In this document: positions 35,510 through 44,035 of the stretch, one piece after another
How positions within the stretch are numbered: position 1 is the stretch's first letter
How the letters are laid out: each line of letters begins with the position of its first letter
Assembly (NCBI RefSeq): GCF_004000765.1
Contig: NZ_BILW01000022.1
Span: 54,066-118,065 of the forward strand
Origin: Paenibacillus chondroitinus NBRC 15376
GTDB taxonomy: Bacteria > Bacillota > Bacilli > Paenibacillales > NBRC-103111
Length of the DNA stretch: 64,000 nt
Reading direction: 5' to 3'
Notes under the pieces: model-generated
What the model was told of the DNA's origin: nothing
Databases searched by the model: none
Seen by the model: the letters and a program-made list of their open reading frames with translations, nothing else
Program-made: the position numbers and the translations under genes

Positions 35510-36478
35510 TCAAATAAATCGTAAAGCAGCTAAACGCTCTTCCAAAATCACACGCAGTTCATCAGGAATCCGCACATACTCGACCCCTTTTCCCAAAAAC
35601 AAAAGCCAATCCGCATAATACGCAAGCGACTCGCTATCAGCCACATCCAACTGAACATTAAAAGTCCCGCTCGACTGAAACATCCCCGTTAAGGACAAAA
35701 TGATCCCAGGCGGGTGCATCCGCTTATAGCGCTGAATCCCAATGTTATCAAGCTTCACAACAAGATTGGCTTCACGTGCACGAAGCCGTTTCTTTTCCAA
35801 AATCTCTTGTTCAGTCCACTTCATCTCCTGCTTCGAAATGGCCGAGTCCCGCAGCATCTCAACAGGCAAATAACGAAACTCATCCGTATCAAAATCATAA
35901 ACTTCAACCAACCACGTAGCGTTCGAGTTAAAGATATGAAGCAAAAAAACGTCCAGCAACTGTGGCCAGCCCAGATTCAGTTCATAAGTCACACGTAAAT
36001 GTTTATCTTGCACTGCAAGCGAAATCAATTGGTTTAGTTCCGGAGGCGCCGCATCATCAAGCTCCAAAAGATTCGGATTGGCGGGATTCGTATTTTCGAA
36101 AAGTAAGATATTATTGAGCTCGATCAGCTCATCTTGCTGAGTTTGCGACGCGATGCCGATCAGTTTTTCAGTGATTGAGCGACGATTGTGGAGATAAGGC
36201 AGCTGCGAATTCTTTGAGGCGATAAAGCTGATAAAAATCGCTTTCAGCTCTTCCGGCGTGAAGCGGGCGGCGGGCAGATACTGATTTTGCAGCACAAAGT
36301 ATCCGCCACCACGACCAAGCTCGGACGTCAACGGAAACCCCATCGCCTGTATCTCATTGATATCACGGATCGCCGTCGCGCGGGAAATTTTGAACTCTTG
36401 CTGAATCTCAGCAATTGTAAAGTGTGCGCGGTTATTGATGTAACGCATGATCAGGTTCACTCGTTCTGTTTTCTTCAT
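35510..36478 (-). CDS. YafY-type HTH/WYL-domain transcriptional regulator
   Basis: 322 residues: N-terminal winged helix (HFTIAEIQQEFKISRATAIR, then DINEIQAMGFPLTSELGRGG), a linker, a WYL domain around 150-235 (LRVTYELNLGWPQLLDVFLL, NATWLVEVYDFDTDEFRYLP) and the C-terminal WCX-like part. The canonical W-Y-L triplet is altered. Such regulators respond to a small ligand or nucleic acid. It is divergent from two GyrI-like genes, and the dyad GTATCA-N5-TGATAC between them is the likely operator; autoregulation is possible. Confidence 0.85.
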   Translation of the reverse strand: MKKTERVNLIMRYINNRAHFTIAEIQQEFKISRATAIRDINEIQAMGFPLTSELGRGGGYFVLQNQYLPAARFTPEELKAIFISFIASKNSQLPYLHNRRSITEKLIGIASQTQQDELIELNNILLFENTNPANPNLLELDDAAPPELNQLISLAVQDKHLRVTYELNLGWPQLLDVFLLHIFNSNATWLVEVYDFDTDEFRYLPVEMLRDSAISKQEMKWTEQEILEKKRLRAREANLVVKLDNIGIQRYKRMHPPGIILSLTGMFQSSGTFNVQLDVADSESLAYYADWLLFLGKGVEYVRIPDELRVILEERLAALRFI

Positions 36479-36550
36479 GATTGTATTATATCAAAAATAT
36501 AGCATTAAATGTCAGCACTAACGTAAGAACAAATTCGGATCCAATTAAAA

Positions 36551-36571
36551 GTATCATTTTTTGATACATTT
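36551..36571 (+). promoter_or_regulatory. Probable WYL-regulator operator in divergent promoter
   Basis: GTATCA-TTTTT-TGATAC followed by ATTT, 54 bases upstream of the 36625 start and 73 bases upstream of the regulator start. It overlaps the expected -35 of the plus-strand gene. A copy differing by one base lies at 18149-18169. Confidence 0.6.
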
Positions 36572-36624
36572 GGCCAATAGAATCAGTCTTGTAAACAATA
36601 ACCCCCACAAAGGAGAGAATAAAA

Positions 36625-37104
36625 ATGTCTAACTACTCGATTAAAACGATCTCAGAAAACTACAAAATGACTGCTTTCGGTGTTACATTTGATGACTACA
36701 ACGACTGGGCAGGAAATGCTGCAAAAACTGCAGCGAAAAAAGCTGAAATCACGGAAAACGGCAAGCTTGCTGAACTTCTCGCACTCGCTGACGGGCAAGA
36801 ATATCAAATCAATTACAACCTCGACCGCAAGCCTTGGCGCGGATTCGGTGTCATGGGTGAGTTCAACGTGGAAGGTGCAGTTGTCCTCGATTTCCTCGCT
36901 GGCGAGTACCTTGTCGTGCCAGGAACAGGTGCTGACAAAGACCGCCTTGCTGACGAAATCACAGGCAAAGTTTTTGGGGGCTTGCTCCAGGAAATCACAG
37001 AATACAAATACGTTGGCCCTGGTAACTCAACATTCGTTAAAGCAAATGATTCAAGTGAATTCTACGGTGAAATGTGGCTTCGTGTAATGAAAGTCGAAAA
37101 CTAA
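36625..37104 (+). CDS. GyrI-like/effector-binding domain protein, copy A
   Basis: 159 residues. The fold expected is the GyrI-like small-molecule-binding (SHS2-type) domain: KMTAFGVTFDDYNDW, then FGVMGEFNV, DFLAGEYLVVPGTG and the terminal EFYGEMWLRV, where the Glu-Met-Trp part closes the ligand pocket. Stand-alone GyrI-like proteins bind, and some hydrolyse, toxic small molecules. AAAGGAG is nine bases upstream of the ATG. The second copy follows after 77 bases on the same strand; both lie divergent from the WYL regulator and so are probably its targets. Confidence 0.75.
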   Translation: MSNYSIKTISENYKMTAFGVTFDDYNDWAGNAAKTAAKKAEITENGKLAELLALADGQEYQINYNLDRKPWRGFGVMGEFNVEGAVVLDFLAGEYLVVPGTGADKDRLADEITGKVFGGLLQEITEYKYVGPGNSTFVKANDSSEFYGEMWLRVMKVEN

Positions 37105-37181
37105 TCCTTGCCAAATCTTTCAAAATCACTACAATGGAGCCTGACCTCCCAAAAATTATACTGGATAAAAGGAGCATTCAC

Positions 37182-37658
37182 ATGGCAGAATACACACTTG
37201 AACACAAGAAATCATTCACATTGACCGCTTATGGTTTTTCAATCCAGTCGAATTTTCAAGATATGCCGGCTATGCAAAAGGAAAAAACTGAGTTTTGGGA
37301 CAAACTCAAAGCTGACGGGCGTTTTACTAAACTCAAAGACGCTGCAAAAGATGATCGTGAATGGTCTGTCAATGAGGTTTATCAAGGAAAACCGTGGAAT
37401 TATTTCGCGGTGGAAGCTGGCAAATCAGTGACTGACGCAACGCGCATCATCGAGTTTCCAGAGAGCGAGTACATCGTGGTCGCAGGAAATGGCGAAAAGG
37501 AATCTCTATTTGATCAGCTGACTTACCGTGCGTTTGGCGAAGTCTTGTCCCAAATCACGGACTATGCTTACATCGGTGGTCCCAACGCGACTTATCGTAA
37601 AGATAACCATGACGGCACTTTTTACGGCGAATTTTGGGTACCTGTGGTTAAAAAATAA
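37182..37658 (+). CDS. GyrI-like/effector-binding domain protein, copy B
   Basis: 158 residues from ATG 37182, which has AAGGAG seven bases upstream; the frame is open further up but overlaps copy A. Same architecture as copy A: FTLTAYGFSIQSNF, NYFAVEAGKSVTDATRIIEF, PESEYIVVAGNG and HDGTFYGEFWVPVV. The two copies are clearly paralogous though diverged. With the WYL regulator they form a three-gene response unit. Ligand unknown. A bidirectional terminator separates it from ilvD. Confidence 0.75.
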   Translation: MAEYTLEHKKSFTLTAYGFSIQSNFQDMPAMQKEKTEFWDKLKADGRFTKLKDAAKDDREWSVNEVYQGKPWNYFAVEAGKSVTDATRIIEFPESEYIVVAGNGEKESLFDQLTYRAFGEVLSQITDYAYIGGPNATYRKDNHDGTFYGEFWVPVVKK

Positions 37659-37668
37659 TCAACGTGAC

Positions 37669-37694
37669 AAAGGCAGCCGTCATTGGCTGCCTTT
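37669..37694. terminator. Bidirectional terminator
   Basis: AAAGGCAGCC (37669-37678) pairs with GGCTGCCTTT (37685-37694), between the convergent GyrI-like and ilvD genes. Confidence 0.85.
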
Positions 37695-37708
37695 TGCGCT
37701 ATATTCAA

Positions 37709-39391
37709 CTAATCTGTAACGGCTCCTTTGGCAGCAGATGAAACTAATTTGGCGTATTTACTGAGAACACCTCGACTAAATTTCAATTGCGGCTGAACCC
37801 ATTCGCTCTCGCGTTTCGCTAGCTCTTCTTCTAAAACTTCAAAGGAAATTTCTTGCGTTTTACTATCAATGGTAATCATGTCACCTTCTTGCAGAAGTGC
37901 AATGGGTCCGCCAACCTGCGCTTCTGGCGCTACATGACCAACTACAAAACCATGTGAGCCACCTGAAAATCTGCCATCCGTAATGAGCGCAACTTCCCCA
38001 CCAAACCCTTTACCGACAATTAAAGCAGTAACCGAAAGCATCTCCGGCATACCGGGTCCGCCCTTCGGCCCACAATAACGAATAACTAACACATCTCCCT
38101 TATGGATCTGATTTTGCATAATAGCTTCAGTAGCCTCTGACTCGCTATCATATACGCGTGCAGGACCAGTAAAACGTGATTTTTTCATTCCTGACATTTT
38201 CGCAATTGCGCCTTCCGGCGCCAAATTCCCCTTAAGAACGACCAACGGTCCACTAGTCTTTAAGGGATTATGTAACGGTCGAATAATATTTTGATTTTCA
38301 TGCAAAGGTGCTGACGCTGCCAGATTCTCGGCTAACGTTTTACCGGTAATTGTCATACAATCACCATGGAGAAGGCCTTGTTCAAGAAGAAGCTTCATCA
38401 CGCCGGGTACACCCCCAACATCACTTAGGTCCTGCATGACGTACTTTCCACTAGGCTTAAGGTCTGCGATGTGCGGCACTTTTACGCGAATACGTTCGAA
38501 ATCATCATAGGTCAACTCCACTTGTACGGAGTGCGCAATGGCAATGAGGTGCAAGAACGCATTCGTAGAGCCACCGAGTGCCATTACGAGCGTTATCGCA
38601 TTCTCAAATGCTTTCTTTGTCATAATATCACGGGGATAAATCCCCTTCTTAAGTAGTTCGAGAACTTGCTCTCCGGCTTTTTCGCATTCCAACGCTTTAT
38701 GAGATGATACCGCTGAGGTGGAAGATGATCCAGGAAGACTCATCCCTAATGCTTCTGCAGCAGATGCCATTGTGTTAGCTGTATACATACCTCCGCAAGC
38801 ACCAGCCCCAGGACAAGCGTTGCATTCTACTTTGTGAAGCTCTTCATCCGTCATTTTTCCATCATGATATAATCCTACTGCTTCAAAAGCACTGACAATA
38901 TCTACGTCTTTCCCATCTAACTTTCCAGGTTGAATGGTTCCCCCATACACATAAACCGCAGGCAAATTCAGTCGGCCAATGGCCATTAAACATGCTGGTG
39001 TATTTTTATCGCATCCGCCGATAGCAACAAGCGCATCGAAGCGCTCAGCGTTCGTAACAATCTCAATAGAGTCTGCTATCGCTTCACGGCTTGGTAAGGA
39101 GTATAACATTCCGTCATGCCCCATCGAAATCCCGTCCGAAACCGTGATGGTGTTAAAAATCAGAGGTGCGCCGCCATGATGCTGAACTCCCTTTTTCGCT
39201 GCAAGCGCTAATGAATCAATATGCATGTTACATGGGGTTACTTCACTCCACGTACTGGCTACCCCAATCATCGGCTTCTTGAAATCATCGTCTTTAAAAC
39301 CTACAGCCCTAAGCATAGCGCGATTAGGAACGCGATTGACTCCCTCACTGATTACTTTGCTTCGAATTCTTAAATCTTTTGGATCAGACAT
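37709..39391 (-). CDS. ilvD: Dihydroxy-acid dehydratase (IlvD/Edd family)
   Basis: 560 residues from ATG 39391 ([20 protein letters not shown], the normal start); in-frame ATG 39397 and TTG 39409 are less well placed to the AAAGG site. Iron-sulfur ligands are visible: [16 protein letters not shown] and [20 protein letters not shown]. Later family motifs GCDGRFSGG-like ([20 protein letters not shown]) are also complete. The usual role is the third step of branched-chain amino acid synthesis, from dihydroxy-isovalerate to ketoisovalerate. No other ilv/leu gene is near; a GntR regulator lies directly upstream, so a sugar-acid dehydratase role is an alternative. Confidence 0.9.
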   Translation of the reverse strand: MSDPKDLRIRSKVISEGVNRVPNRAMLRAVGFKDDDFKKPMIGVASTWSEVTPCNMHIDSLALAAKKGVQHHGGAPLIFNTITVSDGISMGHDGMLYSLPSREAIADSIEIVTNAERFDALVAIGGCDKNTPACLMAIGRLNLPAVYVYGGTIQPGKLDGKDVDIVSAFEAVGLYHDGKMTDEELHKVECNACPGAGACGGMYTANTMASAAEALGMSLPGSSSTSAVSSHKALECEKAGEQVLELLKKGIYPRDIMTKKAFENAITLVMALGGSTNAFLHLIAIAHSVQVELTYDDFERIRVKVPHIADLKPSGKYVMQDLSDVGGVPGVMKLLLEQGLLHGDCMTITGKTLAENLAASAPLHENQNIIRPLHNPLKTSGPLVVLKGNLAPEGAIAKMSGMKKSRFTGPARVYDSESEATEAIMQNQIHKGDVLVIRYCGPKGGPGMPEMLSVTALIVGKGFGGEVALITDGRFSGGSHGFVVGHVAPEAQVGGPIALLQEGDMITIDSKTQEISFEVLEEELAKRESEWVQPQLKFSRGVLSKYAKLVSSAAKGAVTD

Positions 39392-39405
39392 CCTCATCAA
39401 TCCTT

Positions 39406-40077
39406 TCAATATTCAATTAGGGCATATAGTTCATGCATAGGTCTTATTAAGTTTTGTTTCATATGTGCGGCAGCTGATTCAGCGTCTTTCTGCTCCAGAG
39501 CTAAAATGATAGACGCGTGTTCTTCCACTGAAGCAACTGTTCCCGTGATAGGCTGTTTAAGAAAAACATACTTAAATCTTCTAATATGGATTTGTAAGGA
39601 TGCACTGAATGACGCGATATATCCATTATCCCCTACATCAACAATTAAATTATGAAACTGCTCATCAAGTTCCATAGCTTGGTAAGTCTGTCCACTGTGG
39701 ATGGCTTGTGCGAATTGCTGATTTATTTCTTTTAAAACCTCAATCTGTTCAAGCGTAATTAGCTTCGCTGCATATTCGGCTGCCAAAGAATAGAGCGCAG
39801 CGAGTGTTGGGTAAAGCTTAAGAATATCATCTTTTTCTATATTCGTTACTCTTGTCTCTTTGCCAGGAAACATTGAGACAAGACCTTGCATTTCCAGAAG
39901 CTGAAAAGCCTCCCTGATTGGAGTTCTGCTAACGGCTAAAGATTCTGCAAGTTCAGCATCAATTAATTTCTCGCCAGGCACGAGTGTCCCCTCAATGATC
40001 CATCGCTGGATTTGAGTTAAAGCACGTTCTTTCGCTGATATTCGATTAGGTGAAGAAAAATTGTGGGGTATTGGCAT
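39406..40077 (-). CDS. GntR-family regulator, FCD (FadR-like) subfamily
   Basis: 223 residues from ATG 40077 with AAGGAG six bases upstream. The N-terminal winged helix ([34 protein letters not shown]) is typical GntR; the C-terminal all-helical FCD domain includes [14 protein letters not shown] (D-x-x-x-H) and later His residues (EEHASIIL) that bind metal and ligand. It ends 14 bases before ilvD on the same strand, so the two are one operon and it probably controls ilvD and itself. FCD members usually sense carboxylic or sugar acids. Confidence 0.85.
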   Translation of the reverse strand: MPIPHNFSSPNRISAKERALTQIQRWIIEGTLVPGEKLIDAELAESLAVSRTPIREAFQLLEMQGLVSMFPGKETRVTNIEKDDILKLYPTLAALYSLAAEYAAKLITLEQIEVLKEINQQFAQAIHSGQTYQAMELDEQFHNLIVDVGDNGYIASFSASLQIHIRRFKYVFLKQPITGTVASVEEHASIILALEQKDAESAAAHMKQNLIRPMHELYALIEY

Positions 40078-40199
40078 AAGAATCTCCTTATAAATACTAT
40101 ATGTATATGCAATATATCGCATTTCGCGATGGGATGCAATGAGATTTTTATTTTCCAGAAGGAACGGGAGAAATCGATCTATTCGTCACTTTAACCCGT

Positions 40200-40628
40200 C
40201 TATTCAAGCATGGACAGATCCCAATTGCCAATAAACGCCTCCACTTCTTTTGGAAGCATTTTACTGAGCATTCGCATAGCTTTATCATGATTTTGGAATG
40301 GAAGTTGAACGGTAATCATCAAGCATAGAAACCATTTTTCCGAGATGAACTCGACATAAGATGCATAACGCTGCAACACCACATTGGTTGGACAAAAACA
40401 ATAAAAAGCGCCATTTTCTTTATCCGAACGTGACCGGTTATAGATCCATTCATTTAATGCCTCGATATGATTAATCCAATCTCTTAATGCAAAATCGGAG
40501 AGAACAACTTGATCTCTATTTTCATCCAGGCCGAGACGGTCAAAAGGTATTTTTATGGTGATACACGGTTTATCCAGTGTGAGTTTATATGTCCGTTCAA
40601 TGCGAAAATATTGAGCGAGTCTTTTAAT
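40200..40628 (-). CDS. Hypothetical 142-residue protein without a standard start codon
   Basis: A continuous coding-like frame of 143 codons ends at TAG 40200. Its plausible head is ATT 40628 (KRLAQYFRIERTYKLTLDKP follows) with GAAAGGA (40644-40638) nine bases upstream; the nearest ATG pair (40637 region) is out of frame and stops after three codons. Either an ATT start or a one-base frameshift in the AAAA run near 40623 explains it. Features: CITIKIPFDRLGLDENRD, DWINHIEALNEWIYN, EAFIGNWDLSMLE; soluble, no family recognised. Annotation by ATG/GTG/TTG starts alone would keep only the last 60 residues. Confidence 0.5.
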   Translation of the reverse strand: MKRLAQYFRIERTYKLTLDKPCITIKIPFDRLGLDENRDQVVLSDFALRDWINHIEALNEWIYNRSRSDKENGAFYCFCPTNVVLQRYASYVEFISEKWFLCLMITVQLPFQNHDKAMRMLSKMLPKEVEAFIGNWDLSMLE

Positions 40629-40678
40629 AAAACATCATCCTTTCGTATAACGACCACTTTTATTTAAAAATAAAAGCC

Positions 40679-40701
40679 CTGAGAGTAAATCCTACCCTCA
40701 G
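40679..40701 (-). terminator. Terminator of the LamG/transporter operon
   Basis: CTGAG / CTCAG stem extended by GTA/TAC; on the minus strand followed by GGGCTTTTATTTTTA, about 100 bases past the LamG gene. Confidence 0.55.
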
Positions 40702-40797
40702 AGCCAAATGATTTACTTTTACAATAACAAAATCATAGCATTATGATCATCTACATTATTGGGAAAGTTTTATTATAATGAACTGAAACCATTGTAC

Positions 40798-41547
40798 CTA
40801 CACCAGTTGCGCCAGTTCCTCATCGTCTAGCGCACGGTTGAACACCGCTAGCCCGCCGAGGCAGCCGGCAAAGAAATTGCCCATGGTGCCGGAGCGGTAC
40901 ACGGCGCCAACGGTGAAGTCGGCGCCGGCAGCGCCGCCATCGTACAATCCCTCCGGATACGCGTAGGGATTATAGGTCTCGCGCACGTCCAAGCGGCCGT
41001 CCAGGTATGTGCGCGCATAGGCGCCATCGTACGTGAAGGCCACGGTGTGCCATTCGTCCTTTGTGACCGGCGTAGCGCCGATGGCCGTGGTCATGCACCA
41101 CGGATGGCCGGGCGTCGGCCCACCGGTGGACGAGACGTGGCCGCACACCTGTTCGGCGCTGTCCCAGATTCCGAGATCGAGGAACAGGCAGTACTGCCGT
41201 TTCTTCTCGGTTTCATTCCACATACCGGCGATAGCTTGGCACTCACGGTTGTCCCGCTGCTCTCGTTTGACCCAAGCAATCAATGTCAGCGCCGCTTCTT
41301 TTCCATGAAAATCGAGCGCAGGACACGCCTCTCTCGGCAGATTGAACCACTGCCCGAAGTTCAGCTTAGCGGAATAAGAACCGAACACGCCTTCCTCCAC
41401 TCGCTCAATCGGCCCTTCTTGTTCTTCCAGCGCATAACCGAATGGCCCTTGTGCTTGCCGCAGCTCCCCCGCCGCCTCCTGGAAATCCCAGAAGGCGACT
41501 AGAGAAGGATGATCAGTAATCCTGTTTCTCACATTTTGTTTGCTCAT
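40798..41547 (-). CDS. LamG-like (concanavalin-fold) protein
   Basis: 249 residues from ATG 41547, with GGAGG five bases upstream. No signal peptide is seen. The LamG/pentraxin jelly-roll pattern is present: HPSLVAFWDFQEAAG (first strand), AALTLIAWVKRE, WHTVAFTYDGAYARTYLDGR and GGLAVFNRALDDEEL. These domains bind or process glycans. It is the last gene of the ABC transporter operon, 26 bases after the solute-binding protein gene, so it probably acts on the imported oligosaccharide; it may be an intracellular lyase-like or binding module. No catalytic residues can be named. Confidence 0.75.
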   Translation of the reverse strand: MSKQNVRNRITDHPSLVAFWDFQEAAGELRQAQGPFGYALEEQEGPIERVEEGVFGSYSAKLNFGQWFNLPREACPALDFHGKEAALTLIAWVKREQRDNRECQAIAGMWNETEKKRQYCLFLDLGIWDSAEQVCGHVSSTGGPTPGHPWCMTTAIGATPVTKDEWHTVAFTYDGAYARTYLDGRLDVRETYNPYAYPEGLYDGGAAGADFTVGAVYRSGTMGNFFAGCLGGLAVFNRALDDEELAQLV

Positions 41548-41573
41548 AACAACCTCCATCGCTATCCAAACAG

Positions 41574-43085
41574 CTACTTCTTCTTCGTGTACCACTCATT
41601 CATCGCATCGATAGCCGCTTTTCCGCCTTTGGCGTTAAACTCCTGAACAAATTTGTCGAACTCGCCTAGATCACGTTTGCCCATAATAAATTTGAGAGCA
41701 TTCTCCTCCGTAAAGTTTCGCAGCTCTGTAAATTTCGTATCGTATGCATCAACGGCTGGCGCATAGGATGTTTCCTCGCGGTTTTGCTTGAATTTCAGCA
41801 GCGGCTCGTAATACGGCAGAAACCCTTTCGCTTTCAAACGGGCGTTGAAGCTCGCGTCGGTATCCCCAAAGAAATAGAGCGTGCGCCAGGCGATATTGTT
41901 GCTCTGCTCCAGCGTCTGGACAGGCTCGCCATTTTCAACCTTATAATCTTCGCCTTCAAGGCCGTAGGTCAAAAATTTGTCCGTATCGCCGCTCAAGATG
42001 TAGTTGATGTACGCTGCAGCGCCTTCCTTATTTTTCGCCTGCTTCGGAATGACGATATAGCTGCCCGGAATGCCTTCCTCCTGGAAGCCGGATTGCCCGT
42101 TCTTGCCGGTAACCGGAGGAATGTACTGCAAAGTGCCGCCGTTTTTCTTATCGGTGATAGACTTGTCGATTGTATAGGCATCTGCCCAATATAGCGTTCC
42201 GAACGCTGCGGTGCCGTTGATCATTTTATCCTTAATATCTTTATTAATGGCAAATTCCTGATCAATCAGCCCTTCCGTGTACCATTTTCTCATTTTGACC
42301 AGAAATTCCTTATACTCCGGCTGCACCCAAGAGAAGGCCAGCTTGCCGTCTTTCACTACAGTTGCGTTGCCAACACCGTACGCTGCCGCATAAGGAAGGA
42401 AAGAGCCCATAAACGAGCCGGGATTGCCGCCGGTAGCGGTGAGTGGAGCGATGTTTTTCTTCTCTTTAATCGTTTTCAGCGTCGAATACATGTCATCCAT
42501 GGTAACAGGATCTTTCAGGCCTAGCTCCTTCAGAATGTCAGAGCGCTCAAGCATGCCATTGCCGACCTTTTGTGCTACACGGCTTGGAATGCCGTAGATT
42601 TTGCCGTCGAAGCGGGCCGCATCGGTAAGCTCCTGATTCAAATAAGTGGACATGTTCGGGATATACTTTTTAATCAGATCGTCCAGCGGTTCGAAAGCCC
42701 CTTGCTGTGCCAGCTTGAAATAATTCGATTTACCGCTGACCCACAGAATATCGGGCACTTCGCCAGAAGCCAGGATGATTGACACCTTTTGATCGGAATT
42801 ATCTTTCGGCAGCGATTCATACTTGACGTTGAAACCGGACTTCTCTTTCAAAACATTAACAAGCTTATTGTTGTTGATGTTGTCGTTGCCTTTGAACTGC
42901 TCCATAGACGCGTGGTATGATCGCATGACCGTTACATCTTTGTTCTTTACGCTGCCGGTACCGGTCGACGTGTTCAAAGCAGGTGACGCGCTTGCGCCGC
43001 CGCTATCGTTACCACCGCATCCAGCCGCAACCCCGGCTAGCAGGATTGTTGATAATCCGAAGAATGCCATTTTCTTCATATTCAT
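41574..43085 (-). CDS. Sugar ABC transporter solute-binding lipoprotein (LplA/YtcQ-like)
   Basis: 503-residue lipoprotein. Signal peptide with lipobox LLAGVAAGC (Cys 23), a Gly/Ser/Ala-rich linker, then a family 1-type solute-binding fold: TVMRSYHASMEQFKGNDNIN, SGEVPDILWVSGKSNYFKLA, QGAFEPLDDLIKKYIPNMS, and the long Trp-containing C-lobe (AFGTLYWADAYTI). It captures a sugar or oligosaccharide outside the cell and delivers it to the two permeases encoded just upstream. The ATPase is not encoded here; a shared MsmX-type ATPase elsewhere is usual for this transporter class. Confidence 0.9.
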   Translation of the reverse strand: MNMKKMAFFGLSTILLAGVAAGCGGNDSGGASASPALNTSTGTGSVKNKDVTVMRSYHASMEQFKGNDNINNNKLVNVLKEKSGFNVKYESLPKDNSDQKVSIILASGEVPDILWVSGKSNYFKLAQQGAFEPLDDLIKKYIPNMSTYLNQELTDAARFDGKIYGIPSRVAQKVGNGMLERSDILKELGLKDPVTMDDMYSTLKTIKEKKNIAPLTATGGNPGSFMGSFLPYAAAYGVGNATVVKDGKLAFSWVQPEYKEFLVKMRKWYTEGLIDQEFAINKDIKDKMINGTAAFGTLYWADAYTIDKSITDKKNGGTLQYIPPVTGKNGQSGFQEEGIPGSYIVIPKQAKNKEGAAAYINYILSGDTDKFLTYGLEGEDYKVENGEPVQTLEQSNNIAWRTLYFFGDTDASFNARLKAKGFLPYYEPLLKFKQNREETSYAPAVDAYDTKFTELRNFTEENALKFIMGKRDLGEFDKFVQEFNAKGGKAAIDAMNEWYTKKK

Positions 43086-43149
43086 GAATATATACCCTCC
43101 CTTTTTCTTCTCTTGCTTATGTTAAGCTTCGCTTAGCTCCAGGGCAGCG

Positions 43150-44016
43150 CTACCCTTTCACTGCGCCAATCATAACCCCTTTGACAAAATATCGCTGAAT
43201 GAATGGATACACGAATAAAATCGGCAGCACCGCACATAAAATCGCCGCAGCACGAACGGTCTCGGGCGTCACTTCGCGAAACACGTCGCTTACGACCATG
43301 TCCGCGGACCTCTCGTCCGTGACCAGTTGGAGCAGAAACATTTGAAGCGGCATCCAACTGCGATCGGTAATATACATCATGGCCTGGAAAAATTGATTCC
43401 AGTACCCGACGGCATAGAACATCCCCACTGTCGCAAGCGACGGAACCGAAAGCGGCAGGTAAATCGAAAACAGGATGCGAAAGTTCGAAGCGCCGTCCAT
43501 CCGTGCCGATTCCTCCAACGCGTCTGGGACGCCAAGGAAAAAATTGCGAATAAGAATCAAATTAAACGGCGCCAGCGCACCGGGTAAAATCAATGCCCAC
43601 AGCGAGTTGAGCAGCCCGACTCCTTTTACAACCAAATATGTCGGTATGAGTCCTCCGCTGAAAAACATCGTAATGACGAACAATAGCATCATGAAACGCG
43701 TATAAGGCAGTCCTTTTCGTGATAACGGATACGCCGCCAGCACCGTCAGCGCCATGGAGATGGCTGTGCCGACCACAGTGATAAAGATAGAGTTACCAAA
43801 CGACGTGTAGAACTGCTTGTTGGACAGAACATAATCATATGAAATCGTTGTAAAACCTCGCGGCCACAGTAAAATATCTTTTGCCAGCACATGCGCCTCG
43901 CTGCTGAACGACTTGGCTGCAATATGGATAAATGGCAGAATCATCGTTAATGACAATAGTGTGAGCAGCCCCACGTTGATATAACTGAAGATGGTTTCTC
44001 CTTTTGAGCGGAGCAT
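43150..44016 (-). CDS. Sugar ABC transporter permease (LplC/YtcP-like)
   Basis: 288 residues from ATG 44016, with GGGGGAGG three bases upstream; an earlier in-frame ATG overlaps the first permease gene. Six membrane helices. The EAA loop, ALEESARMDGASNFRILFSI, sits in the second half and contacts the ATPase. C-terminus PFIQRYFVKGVMIGAVKG is typical of the YtcP/LplC family. Middle gene of the operon permease 1, permease 2, binding protein, LamG protein. Confidence 0.92.
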   Translation of the reverse strand: MLRSKGETIFSYINVGLLTLLSLTMILPFIHIAAKSFSSEAHVLAKDILLWPRGFTTISYDYVLSNKQFYTSFGNSIFITVVGTAISMALTVLAAYPLSRKGLPYTRFMMLLFVITMFFSGGLIPTYLVVKGVGLLNSLWALILPGALAPFNLILIRNFFLGVPDALEESARMDGASNFRILFSIYLPLSVPSLATVGMFYAVGYWNQFFQAMMYITDRSWMPLQMFLLQLVTDERSADMVVSDVFREVTPETVRAAAILCAVLPILFVYPFIQRYFVKGVMIGAVKG

Positions 44017-44035
44017 CTTTCCTCCCCCTTCCACT

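Noticed and set aside
37074..37181. Upstream extension of the second GyrI-like gene
   Set aside because: Overlaps the end of the first copy; ATG 37182 has the AAGGAG site and the family start.
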